Below, in pieces: positions 49,841-61,800 of a stretch of DNA of 64,000 nt. Under the pieces are notes generated by a model that saw nothing but the letters and a program-made list of their open reading frames with translations, ran no database searches and was not told where the DNA came from. Position 1 is the first letter of the stretch. Each line of letters starts with the position of its first letter. The DNA lies in contig NW_027506873.1 in assembly GCF_052324685.1 (NCBI RefSeq), positions 940,001 through 1,004,000 on the forward strand, given 5' to 3'. Source of the stretch: Brachyhypopomus gauderio. Taxonomy: Eukaryota > Chordata > Actinopteri > Gymnotiformes > Hypopomidae. The translations under genes were made by a program, and so were the position numbers.

Positions 49841-52800
49841 TTTAAATTTTAAAATTTAAAATCTAACCTCTGAACTAAAGAGCCCATATATCATTATTGG
49901 TATCGGTATCGCAACGAAACTGAAAAACACTGGATCGACCCATCACTACTGAAAACAGGACTTTGGACCACTGAGCAACAGTCCAGTTCTTTTTCTACTT
50001 GGCCCAGGTAAGATGCTTCTTGAGTTGTCTCTTTGTCATGAGTGGCTTGACACAAGAAGTGCGATAGTTGTAGCCCATGTCCTGGATACATCTGTGTGCG
50101 ATGGCTCTTGAAGCACTGACTCCAGCAGCAGTTCACTCCTTGAGAATCTCCTCCAAATTTTTAAATGGCCTTTTATTGACAATCCTTTCAACTTTCCATT
50201 AATATGCTTGGATATAGTACTCTGTGAACAGCCAGCTTCTTTAGCAATGACCTTTTGTGGCATACTCTCCTTGTGGAGTGTCAATGACTGCCTTCTCGAC
50301 ATCTGTCTAATTAGTGTAATTTTCTGAGATAATGACTTTTGGGTTTTCATTGGGTGTAAACCATAATCAACATTAACAGAAATGAACACTTGAAATACAT
50401 CACTCTGTCATGAATCTACATAATATATGCGTCTCACTTTTTGTTTAGAAATACTGAAATTAAATTAAATTTATTGCGATGCACCTGTGTGTGTGTGTGT
50501 GTGTGTACATAAACATAAATGATATTATGTTTACGTTGCTAATGTTAATTTTTCAATGGTTTGTGCAGATGAATGTAGATTTCCCTGAGGCAGTTTCGGA
50601 GAGTGAAATTGAGACGCAGAATGAAAATGGAACATTATCGTTCTCGGAGTTCTCCTCATCTGTACGAGCCGTGGTTCGAATTCGTCAGAAGTACCTGGCA
50701 ATGAAAAAGAGGCGCCTGGAGCTTTTGTCCACAGCAGTTCCTTTCTGCACCTCTGCACGTTCCACCAGCCCCAAGATCTTCACGTTTGACGGGGTAGCAG
50801 AAGGCAGCACAGTCACGTCATGCAGGAAGAAGAAGAAGAAGAAGAAGGGTCGTATCCTCTTTCCCAGCGGAAACCGCCGAGTCATGCCCACCAAGGAGCG
50901 CAACCGTGCCAAGAACTGTCTGGTCCTGCTATGCATCATCGTCTTCTTGCAGGTCTACAATGCCATTGAAAACCTAGATGACCATGTGCTTAAATATGAT
51001 TTGGAAGGACTTGAGAAGACCCTTAAAAGGGAGGTATTTGGACAGCAAGAGGCAAGTGAGGGCCTCTTAGGACATTTAAAAGATTACTTGTCGACGTATG
51101 TGCACAGTAAACCTTTGGTATTGTCTCTTCTGGGACCCAGCGGTGTGGGGAAAAGCCACCTTGGGAGGCTCCTAGCCCAGCACTTCCGCTCCGTGGTGGG
51201 CGAGCACCTGGTCCTGCAGTACTTTGTGCTTCACCACTGTCCCACAAAAGGAGACCTCCCACTCTGCATCCAAACTCTGACCTCCCACATTTCTGAAATG
51301 GTCTCCCTGGCTGAGGAAGAGGAGAAAATCCCCATCTTCATCTTCGATGAAATGGAGCACATGCCCCCCGAGCTGCTCGACACCGTGCACGGACTCATCG
51401 TCAAACGAGACAGCAACGAATACCTGAATGCAATCTACATCCTAATCAGCAACCTTGATCACGGAGAGATCACAAAGTTCGTCTTGCAGAACTCCTCCAG
51501 CATTGCTGCTTCAGGACGAGGGCGCTTCAGCAAGGAGCTGAACCCTCTGTTGCTTGGGCACCTAAAAAAGCACCATGCCCTCTGGCTGGAGGCAGAGCTA
51601 TTGCCCCTTACACTCCTAGAGAAAAGCCATGTGATGGAATGCTTTATGGATGAGATGTCCAGGGAAGGATTCTACCCAGACCGCTCCCATGTAGAAAGAC
51701 TAACAGAGGAGCTGTCATACTATTCTGTGGGAGATCGGGAGTTTTCCCGTACTGGATGTAAACAGGTGGTGGCGAAAGTGAATCTTCTGTGAAAACGGAG
51801 AGGGAGATTATTGAAGTTGTGCTAGACTGAGGTTTGTTAATAAGGAGAGGAACACAATCAGCCCAGGTCAGTGCTGCAGGAAGATACTAACATGGTCCAT
51901 GGTTATTTTTGCAGTTATAATGAGATCTTAAGATCTCTCCGGGTTATATTTTTTCAACATTTTAAAATTGGAATATGTGAAATGGTTCTGCATCTTTTCA
52001 CACACAGTGTTATATGCTTTGTTGTGTTTACTTTGGGGTGTAGTTTGTTGTAACTGGTAAACCTTTGCATGGATGGCATTGTATACTTGAGCATGATTGC
52101 ATATTGCAAGAGAAACTAGGTCAGTTCAGATGAGGAGGACCACAGTAGCAATGCAGACATTTCCCTTACAAAGAACATCGAATGAAACTGAACTGCAGTG
52201 GACCTACCAAGTCCTCAAGAAGTACTGGGTGAGCAAAATAATTGTAATTTACACAAGCAGTGAAGAGGAAAAACTATGACGTGAATTTAATTTTTTTTTT
52301 TATTTATACATTTTGAAGGATGTCCGTTTTATAACTCTGAAACCACAGCACAGTGTTCTCCTCCCCCATAGAAACGGCACCAAAGTTGTTTGCCTCTTTA
52401 CAGTTGAACCTCTCCATTATATTGGTACAAGGTTATTACAAATTCTAAAGCTTTAGTCATCTCTGCCTTTTTTTTCTGAAAACCATCTGGTCTGTATATC
52501 TGATGATGATCAGTTCCTTTAAGTGCTCTGTGTATCATAATCCTATTCTTCTGAAAACAGCTCTCTGGGCCTCCGTATTAAGATGCCAAAAGTAGAAAAG
52601 TGGTGATAGGAGTTCAGGTTTCAGCAAACATGTCAGTAATGCATTAACAGTAGGAATTTATAATACTTTAATACTGATACACTGTCTCAACATGTACACT
52701 TGGTATATATTGGGGACTGGATAGTACAAGGGATATTCCAAAAAAAGTCTTCACAAATAGTGACATTATATTAACATTTCATATTTAATGCAAGTTTATG

Positions 52801-53529
52801 TAAATGACTTATCAGGCACATCAGGAAATTACCTACATTCAATGGAGCTCCTTTTAAATTTGGGTATCGTTATAAACTGAATAAAGGTGACAGCATTTTT
52901 TGTGGGGGAAACCACCACCAACTTTGTCTTTATTTATTATCATTTGTGAGCTATTGCTGAAAACATGAAGTAATATGTACAAACAAATCAAGCATCTCCA
53001 CTTCATAGTAAAATTAGTGTAACAATAATGCTTTGCAAAACACATTGAAATTGATCAAATTCAACTCAAAAGTAACTCATGATGTTCAATAGCTGCTTGT
53101 GTTTCCACGTTTATTGCAGAATGCTGGTGGGAGTCAGTGATGGTTCATAAGCTAGTGTTCTGTACCTATGTACCACATGAGAGGCGAGAGAGGTTTCCCT
53201 GTCGATATGTAATGTGCCATTGAGCAGGAAAAAAATATTTGTGGTTAAGCACACTACTGCCATTGAATGCTTCATAATCTCATCATAGTGCATTTCAGTC
53301 TATTTGTACTATTGTAGTGTATTCCATTGATTTCATATTCATTGCTGCACCGTTCCTCCGTTAATAATTATGGTATATTGTCTGATGGTGGATTTTCATC
53401 TTTAATTATGTCTCTGACGGGGGTGTAGGAGAAGCAGAAATAGAGCACATAGTGTAGGACCTGAGTGTGGTGTCTCATTCCAAGAAGAGACTTATGCTTC
53501 GACTTCAAAGCCTAGTCCAACCTTATGCT
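49841..53529 (+). repeat. Tandem unit 4 of 4, 3689 bp, joined to the real vdac3 exon
   Basis: Begins with the filler tttaaat and ends at 53529, where the sequence continues without interruption into the rest of the vdac3 terminal exon (53530-53583). This unit therefore keeps the ancestral right-hand junction, as unit 1 keeps the ancestral left-hand one. Confidence 0.95.
50569..51792 (+). CDS. tor4a: Torsin-4A, copy 4 (407 aa)
   Basis: Seven lysines like copies 2 and 3, but the alanine of copy 1 near the C-terminus (VVAKVNLL). All motifs are intact. Its 3' region is shared with vdac3: AATAAA on plus at 52880-52885 lies some 50 bp from AATAAA on minus (within 52929-52938), so the two convergent transcripts end next to each other. 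Confidence 0.92.
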   Translation: MNVDFPEAVSESEIETQNENGTLSFSEFSSSVRAVVRIRQKYLAMKKRRLELLSTAVPFCTSARSTSPKIFTFDGVAEGSTVTSCRKKKKKKKGRILFPSGNRRVMPTKERNRAKNCLVLLCIIVFLQVYNAIENLDDHVLKYDLEGLEKTLKREVFGQQEASEGLLGHLKDYLSTYVHSKPLVLSLLGPSGVGKSHLGRLLAQHFRSVVGEHLVLQYFVLHHCPTKGDLPLCIQTLTSHISEMVSLAEEEEKIPIFIFDEMEHMPPELLDTVHGLIVKRDSNEYLNAIYILISNLDHGEITKFVLQNSSSIAASGRGRFSKELNPLLLGHLKKHHALWLEAELLPLTLLEKSHVMECFMDEMSREGFYPDRSHVERLTEELSYYSVGDREFSRTGCKQVVAKVNLL

Positions 53530-56500
53530 CCCCGGCGCTGATATTCTTGCCGTCTATGAGCGCGGAGAGCGTGAGTTTCACTCCTGAACAAAGGTGAGAG
53601 CAAGGAGCACAGTCAGGCTGAGCACAGAGCTGGTACAATTATGCTAAACTCACAAATGCAACTTGCAAAGTATAGCCAAAAAACCAAGATCAAGTACAAT
53701 GATGAAAACTACATAAGAGCAGCCAGAAGCCTTCACCTGGTCGCAGCCACTGAGTGTAACCAATCCCAAGCAAGCTGGTGTTGTTCACCTTTGCCTGGAA
53801 GTGCAAAAATAAGACAAGCTGTCAGGCTCCTGTGCAGTGCTAATGATGCTTATTACCCTTCATCATGTAATGTCACTCCAGTGCCAGAGCAACATATGGA
53901 AGTTGTCTTGGTGGATACAAGTGAAAATTGCATTTCTTTAAAAGACTCACTTCAGTGCGTCAGGAAACACTTTCAGCATTCAGAGACAATTAGCTTTTTT
54001 GACAGCATGTTTGTCAATGCTTGATTTCAGTATGTACATCTGTGCCAAAATGACCCACACACTTCCATAGCACAGACTTTCAAAAATGTGACATGCCCGT
54101 ATTGACTGAATCTCCAATATAGCAACATAATGACTGGACTATTAATTTAGTGTCGTACTGAAACCTGACAAAGATCCAAACATTTAAGTATCTCACAGTT
54201 TACCAGGACTGGTATTGCATGCCCTGACAATCATAATCTGCTCATCTTTGACAGAGAACCTGATCAGTACTCTAGATTAAAGAAATGATCAGTACTCTAG
54301 ATTAAAGAAATGTATATTTGCTTCATGTTTGTTTGTTTTGCCCCATGAAATGTTTAAGTTTTAAATGCGACTGGAAGACAGCTAAAGTATCTAGCTATAA
54401 CTAATATAGCTGTTTTTATGCTTAACTACATCTATAAGACATGACTTGACATTAGTAATTTTAAAACCAATCACAGTTCTAGTCCTTGAAGCCTTTGACC
54501 CACCACTTCATCGCTGCTCCGTCACCCAAATAAGAGAAACCAAAACATGGTAATACTATAATGTAATCCTGTTAACTCACAGACAAAGAGGAATCCTCGT
54601 CTAGCTGGTACTTGGCACCAATGCCAAAGTGCGTGTTGTTGCTGCCTGCTGTCCAGGCCAGAGTGACTGCAGTCTGCAACTGCTCACTGATCTTCTGGTA
54701 TACAGAGCCTCCAAACTCAGTCCCATCATTTCTGGGTGAAACAAGACAAGTGTGTTCATGCATAATAACCAATTATATAATCACTCAATATTGGGGCATT
54801 TAAAAGTCTATAAAAATGCCAGTATTGAAAAGTAAATATGGCTGGTTAGCATGACCTTACTTGCATAACTAACCACTGATAAGCTAATAGAGGCTAGTTA
54901 GCATTATTGTATTTGCATAATTAGCCATTGCCAGCTTTGACCTATGGGCTTGGCTTTTCTCTACCTAGTTTGCTGATGAGGTCATCCACATTGTGACAGT
55001 GGCACATTTATTACCAGTCCTGGACACTTACACACTGGTGTGAAGCTCATAATCTCCATCCTTATAGCTCAGTGCAAAGTTATTCTGTACAAGTGTGGAC
55101 TTGGCGGTGTCAAACGCCATCTGGTAGCCCGCCAGCCAGCCCTCGTAACCCAAGACGGCAGCAGAGTGCAATACTGGGCCGTCAAAGTCAACGTCACAGG
55201 ACAGGTTGAGGTAATCCCGCTTATAGCCTGTCTTCAGTTTGCCAGTCTTCTTTCTGTTGCAACAGACAGGGTGTTTTGTACTTCACAATATTATACAGAA
55301 ACATCTAAGAGACACTCTGCTGGTGATTTTCGCCACTCACCCCGTGTTTGGTACAAAGGAAGTGTCAAAAGCAACTTTCAAGCCCTTTGCCAGCTGAAAA
55401 AAGAATAGATATCTATTGGAGCTAATTTAATCACTGAATGGATCTGTAATGGATCTAATGGATTTTAGAGACTGATTAGACATTTAGGACAAGCACTTCT
55501 GACCTGGTCCTCCACAGAGAGCTCAGTAGCCAAGGTATTGTCAGTGTTCCACTTCTGATTGAGGCAGAGCCCCAGCTCCGTCATTTTGAACTTGGTCTCC
55601 AAGCTCCCAGAGGCCCTGCCAGTGTTGGTATTAGTAGAGCCAGAGGTGTTGAACTCCTGTGGTCAATTATAAAAGAGCATTTCAGGAGTAGATAAAAAAT
55701 AATGCAAAACATGGAACTGTTGGCACAACAAGACTTTGCAAGTCATTGTGGGTGTATGTGCATCTCACATGCAACAACTCTTGCACTGATGTTACCATCA
55801 CACCCAACACACTGCAGGAAAGGTCATGAAAGCAGTTAACCCAAGAAGAGACAGATACCCCGCAGATTAAATTTAATAACTAAGCTTGTCAAAACTACCA
55901 TAAATGTGAATTAATTTACAAAAAAAAGTTTATCTGAACAAAAACTGATTGTCTAGCTACATCATGCGACTATACAGCTTATAATACTCCTTTTTAGTCT
56001 GCATTATTTTGGCTGGCTTGCCTTATTTTGACTAGAATAATTTGTTTATTTGATCACATGATTCAGATAAAAAACATCCAATATGTACTCTGACACTATT
56101 TAACTGTTCAGGATGCTCACAGCCCAAAAAATAAATAATCCTGTGATTTGCTTGACAACTAATTTGCTTATGGCTGCATTTTGCAATATCAGTATTGCAC
56201 ATATATTAACCAATAACCACATCATGCACCTCCTGATTTACAACATTTCTGAACATAGAATAGTTAGCGGTGACATTATCCTTCGTACTTAACATCTTTC
56301 ACAAAAGGATGATGTTGTAATGCTGTGAAGAATGAGATCAGCCCACCTCTCTTGGGCAGCTGACAGGTGTAAAAGACCCTAGCAGCAACAGTACACAGGT
56401 AAGGACAAAGAAATTATTAATTACTCACCACTCCACTTTGTGATTTAGTCTTGAGGTCCAACTTTACGATTCCAAAGCCTGTAAATAAACCCAAAATGTG

Positions 56501-56666
56501 AAACAAGGCCAGAAAAGCTAATGCACAAGGTGCAACATTTTCCCTGAGAGCCAGAACACGATAAGGGCTACATTAAAGCCTCCTGTGGGCAGCACCTACC
56601 ATAGCCCTTGCTGAAGATATCATGTGCTGCTTTGCCCAGGTCCGAGTATGAAGGAGGAACCGCCAT
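53492..56666 (-). CDS. vdac3: Voltage-dependent anion channel, VDAC3-like (complete CDS)
   Basis: Coding exons on minus: 56666-56600, 56478-56429, 55656-55504, 55393-55341, 55253-55032, 54731-54581, 53794-53737, 53583-53492 (TAA). They give 281 residues, close to the usual 283. Start [20 protein letters not shown] (N-terminal helix), then the 19-strand beta-barrel; VDAC hallmarks are [57 protein letters not shown] and [23 protein letters not shown] and FVPNTGKK favour VDAC3 over VDAC1/2, but the paralogue call is from memory. It forms the main metabolite pore of the outer mitochondrial membrane. A 5' untranslated exon probably ends with the donor TTG|GTATGC at 57797, and an acceptor lies five bases before the ATG. 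The last exon straddles the edge of the tor4a array (53529/53530). Confidence 0.92.
54263..54313 (+). repeat. Two-copy tandem repeat in a vdac3 intron
   Basis: A 26 bp unit starting gatcagtactctagattaaa is present twice head to tail. Short and otherwise unremarkable. Confidence 0.85.
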
Positions 56667-57796
56667 TGCAGCTGGCATAAAATCAACAGGACAGTTAACA
56701 TCTCATGCCATTACTGTGATAAAGGGATGTCTAAGCCAGCTATTAAACACCATCTGCTGAGTAGAGTTTCCAACCCTAACCTCACTGCTAGCTCTAATAT
56801 TCAGTTACTTCTAAAGACCTTGATCACCTGTGCCAGGTGTCGTAGCAATTGCAACATTGGGTGTGCTTGAGGTGAGGTAACACAGATATTGAGGTAACAG
56901 GTAACAAAGTTTTTTTTTTATTTAGTTACTTTTTCTGCTTGAAATTTCTCTGTTGAACGTTTTAAAATGTTCTTATGTGGAATAGAATTATCCTCATAGC
57001 TTATTTTTGCAACCTGCATAGGAAATGTTTACTACATCAGAATATCTACAGAAAAGACATGATTAACAATAATACACTGCAAAAAAAGGTTACACACAAA
57101 TGCAAAGCGTCAGGGCACAGTTTTACTGTTACCTTTATTCAAAGTAACTGTCTAAATGAGCTTCATTAATAAATTATGTAAATGAGGATTACGTTTTTTA
57201 AAATGGCCAAGATAATTCCCCTTACTAAAAAGTAGACAATTAGGATTTCTTATTATTGAAAAGAAAGATTGCTTTAGTCCTCGTGCCAAGTTCAAAAATA
57301 GATTTTCGTTCATTTGACATTTACCGTACGTCAAACATTTAACGATAAACGGGACTCAGACGCTACTTCACAACAGCTGCCATCAGTTTGTTGCCAACGA
57401 CTTGTTCGAAATGACAAATTTATTACATACAATTAAATCTTTAGAACACCAACATCGATTTTACACTTAGTGAGTGTGAAAGAATAAAAGCTAGATAGTT
57501 AAACAGTCAAACTATGTTTTGCGTTTACCATTAAACTGTTTGCACGAACATCATATTCTACCTATTTCGGCACTTTAGATGGACTTTAAGAAGCCTTAAA
57601 TATTAAACTTTAAATAAATGCATAACTGACGTTATCGTATATCGGACAGCCAGTTTTCGACCTAACCTAGCTTCTCATGTAACGTTATCTGTTATAATAT
57701 TAGGCTTAACAAAATGTTTGTTAGAATTGCGAAGTCACGACTTCATATTAACGCAACAAAGTAAATTTCATCTTATAAGTGATAGAAATTGCATAC

Positions 57797-58821
57797 CAAC
57801 GTCGTGGAGCAGAGCAAAAACTGAAACAAAGTCAAACTTGCAGTGGCTTAGTGTTGGTTGCTATCCCAAGTAGGACAAAACTGAAGGAGAAAAATATGGT
57901 ATGCGCAATCGAATAAGGCGGGGACAGGCAAAAATGCACCAAAGCAGAGCGCTTAAGGCCTATGAACTTGTGACTTTAAAATAAAAGTCTCTGAGAACCT
58001 GCTAAAATAAATTAGGAGCCATGTGAACATTACCCAGAAATACAATTTAAGGTTAAACTAAAGCCCGGAGTCTTGAAGCAGAATATGTGGAGTCAGTTTT
58101 GGCCAGTGCAAATTTTGTAGTATGTCTCGTAATTTACAAACTAAGATGATCATCTAAACGGAGATAATGGATCACAAGTCGCTCGATTATTAACGCGCAT
58201 TCATGGTAAAACCACCTACTGACCTCTAGGGGTCATCAAAGCCAGTTTAGTCATGCAGTACCAAGTCAAGACCCAGACGAAGCCTATCGGACGTGAATGA
58301 CGTTTAAGGTTTTGCTATTCAACAAATCCATTGCATTTAATCCCACATTATGTTTTTTATTTTGCATATTCCTACTGGTAACTCTACAGTGCTGACTTTT
58401 ACTTACCAGTCTAGAAAACAAAACTACACGCATGAGTGCAGAATAATAAATTGCATAATAATAAGTTGTACATTGAATATGTTTGGAGCTATGCTGGAGG
58501 AAGCTGAATCAACAGATAATACGCGATACAAAACAATGTCGTTCCACCTTAAGCAGTTTTGTTTGCGAAAAATATGGCGCTACGTGGTGTTGGAGAAACC
58601 GATCGCCCCGCCTCAATGTGTTCATCGTTTTGCCCAACACTGACAGGAGCAGGACAGCCAAGAAACTTCTCGCTGTCAAAACCCCTCAGCAATATTGCTT
58701 TGTAGAAACCATACCTGAATTAATGACCAACTTACTACTTTACATAATACTTTTTTAAAGCAAGGTTAGCGAGGAGCCGCGATCAAGTTCAGTTCACAAA
58801 TTCCCTTTTTAAAGACCAAAC
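57797..58821. promoter_or_regulatory. Divergent promoter region of vdac3 and slc25a1
   Basis: About 1 kb separates the putative vdac3 first exon (minus) from the slc25a1 ATG (plus). Both are mitochondrial transport genes. I see no clear TATA box. Short frames at 58350-58643 and 58483-58758 show no recognisable content. Shared regulation is inferred from the head-to-head arrangement only. Confidence 0.5.
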
Positions 58822-61800
58822 ATGCCAGGAGAGCCGAAATTCGTGAGTCCCTTCCATAGACCACACTGTCTGTCCGCAGCTGCACCAGCGGGGAAGGCGA
58901 AACTAACACATCCTGGAAAAGCCATATTAGCGGGTAAGTTCACATTTGCACATTCTAAGCGATAACATTATGCTTCAGTTTCATCAAAAAGATAAAGATA
59001 TGACACTTCGAGGTTCAGTGCAACATTATCAAATAAAAAGCGTTTTATTTTGCTTGTTGAGCCAGTGATTAATAGCTAATTAAACAACACCTGGTGCTCT
59101 CAACAGGACCCTAAACCGTCTCAAATAAACATCAGCACACTACAGGCGAGTATGTGGTGTGTTGTGGCATGCTGTCTTTAAAGTGTGTGCTTCTAACTGT
59201 TTGATCTTCTCTTTAAGAGAACACCCGGAGGTGTTGACTCTTAAAAAGTAATCCATCCCTACGGTTAAAAGTATGTTCTGCCTGTGAAGTGTTATTTTTG
59301 CATATAAATGAATTTTAAACAAGACTGATTTTTAGCTTAATGAATTTCTGCTTTTACAAAAATGTAAACAACTGATTACTTTCCCCCAAAATAACAAAAA
59401 AACTAAAATTTTTACTCTAAATCATTGCATTATTTAGCACATTTGTTCATACTCAGATGTTCTTGAAGCCATGATTTCCTTCAATTGACTTTGTTACTTT
59501 GTTTATTTGTTGAGCTCTTTTTTAGTGGATGGATGTTATAACTAACTGTCCTAAAGCCTTATCTGCCTGCAGAACAGTTCATTCATGACCTGCTCCTTGT
59601 CACCCTACTCCTGACCTGTTGAACAGTCTGTTAAAGTGGTTTAAATTTAATTTGATCAAATGGATCTCTAGAACCTACATAGTGCTAATAGAAAATAGTG
59701 TTAAAAGTGTGATGTGATGTGTGAATCATTTCTCAGTTAAAAGTCTGTTCTGAAAGTTGTAGTTTGTCAGTTCTCTCCCTTAGTTGATGTGTGTTGCTGT
59801 CTTGCCAGTAACCTTTGCACTCATGCTGATATTCAGGAGTCAGCAAGACTTTAGATAATGAATGATCCAAAAGGAGGACATTGCTCAGACCTTAACCTTA
59901 ATAATAAACCTCCAGTAGGTGGCAATGCATGTACATTTCACAAATGTTTCTTAAACTTTTCCAATTCACCAATGTTCCTTACAGCGCCTTCGCGTGCTGA
60001 TCTTTCACTGTGCTTATACAGTGAATGTTGTCATAGGAGGACAGACATGTCCGTAGCGATCTGAGAAATTCTAACTGTCAGGACCTGCTTCATCCCCTCT
60101 TTCCACACTTCACTTAACAAACCCGTATAACAGGTAGAAATGGTCCTTAAGAAATTGTTCAGCAAATTCTTGTTAAACTGGTATGGACTATCGCCTTATG
60201 CAGCACTGTCTGTCACTGGATTTAAAATAGATTACAGGCTGTCTTTGTTTGGTACTTTGAAATATTTAATCTGAATCCTTAATAAAACCACCAGTCAATA
60301 CTAACATTTTCCATGTTACTGTAATCCAAATGTCCTCCACACCTCACTAATACAGCCATTGAGATAACGATTGGTCTTTTAATGGTGGCCTTCTGTAAAC
60401 TTCACTCAGTCATGTTTAGGTATGTTAGCGTATTACCTGCGAACGCAAACACTTTGTGGTTGGCAAAGGTCAGAGGAGAGTAGCCGGGCTTGGTCACGCC
60501 AGCCAGAAAAACAGGACTCCTTAAATAACTGCTCTTCAAGAAGGCCTTCTCTGACTGTGATGAGTCAGAGCACGGAGTCCCTGCATTGGGCATCACTTAA
60601 CATGGTTTTCCTTACACTGCTTAAGTGTCACTTCACTGTCATTTCAACGCCTCAGTGTGCCAAAGCAGCACTGCTGACCTCATCACTCTGTTTATTCATA
60701 TGATGTTTCCACACTTTGTCAAATCCATACCGCAGAGAAATTCAGATATATGGAGTCAAGATGTTCTTGTCTGCATGTATCTGATACAGTTGCCACTCAG
60801 TGTGGAATTACATATTCCCTGCATTTTGTTTTCTTAGCAAAGCAAAAAAGCTGATGGTTGTTTTCCAATTACTTCCTGCTGTCTGTCATATTGAAAGTCT
60901 GGATTGGATTTATGTATCATACAAAATTTCGATCCTGTAATATTAGGAAAAGGTTGTTTGCATGTTTGCATGGGCAGATAATACTAAACATATCGTGGTA
61001 TGTTATTAACTATGGCTGTGTTCTAGCAGGCTGGTAAAGGTAGCACAGAGCATGTGGCGGTCTTTCTGAACACAGTAATGTTGTCATATCTTGTTGAATA
61101 TCACACTGGGCTTTACAGACACACCCCTTCAGAACTGGAGAACAGCCAGTGGGAGTTTTCAGTGGGCAGAATCTTGCTGAGCCAATAGCAGCCAGTCATT
61201 TGCCCTCTTGCTTTTTGTTGTTCAACTGCATAGCGCTCCTGTACGTTTTAAGGAGGCACTAGTTAATTCATGTCTGAATGACTTTATAACTATGAACTTT
61301 AAAATGATTAATTATTATATTCATATAATGAATATATGCATATTTTTGCATGTATAAAAAGGTCATGTTTATTGATCATGCAGTTTCTTTTATTTTTTAT
61401 TAAACTTGTAGTAGCATTTCGTCTGTGTTTTGTAGGAACAGATGATGTAAATATGGGTCTCTTTGTTTTTACAGGTGGCATTGCTGGAGGGATTGAAATC
61501 TGCATCACTTTCCCCACAGAGTATGTGAAGACCCAGCTACAGTTAGACGAAAAGGCAAACCCCCCACGCTACAAAGGCATTGGTGTGTCTTCTTTCAACC
61601 CCCTCTCTCACTTTATATTCCAAGTTTCATATAAAGAGTTGCATTTTTTTGAAGAGCTGTAGACCCTGGGGCTTCTGATTGAGAGCAGTGAGGGTTCATA
61701 GTTTATAGGTCAAAGAGCATTGCTGGCATGAGCCCCTTCTGATATCTCTAGTGCTCATTGGAGCTGTATCAGTGCGCTGTAGTCCCTGGACTTTGAAGGT

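Noticed and set aside
38290-53529. Array is purely an assembly artefact
   Set aside because: Not excluded for units 3 and 4, but the MITE in unit 2, the AAG change and the lack of filler in unit 1 show at least two distinct units. Kept as a finding with a depth check.
53492-53583. vdac3 truncated by the tor4a array
   Set aside because: At first the exon seemed cut at 53529, but on minus it continues in frame ([13 protein letters not shown], stop) into unit 4. The gene is complete.
53641-54024. 127-residue plus-strand frame next to the array
   Set aside because: It crosses the vdac3 exon at 53737-53794 antisense and has no recognisable content.
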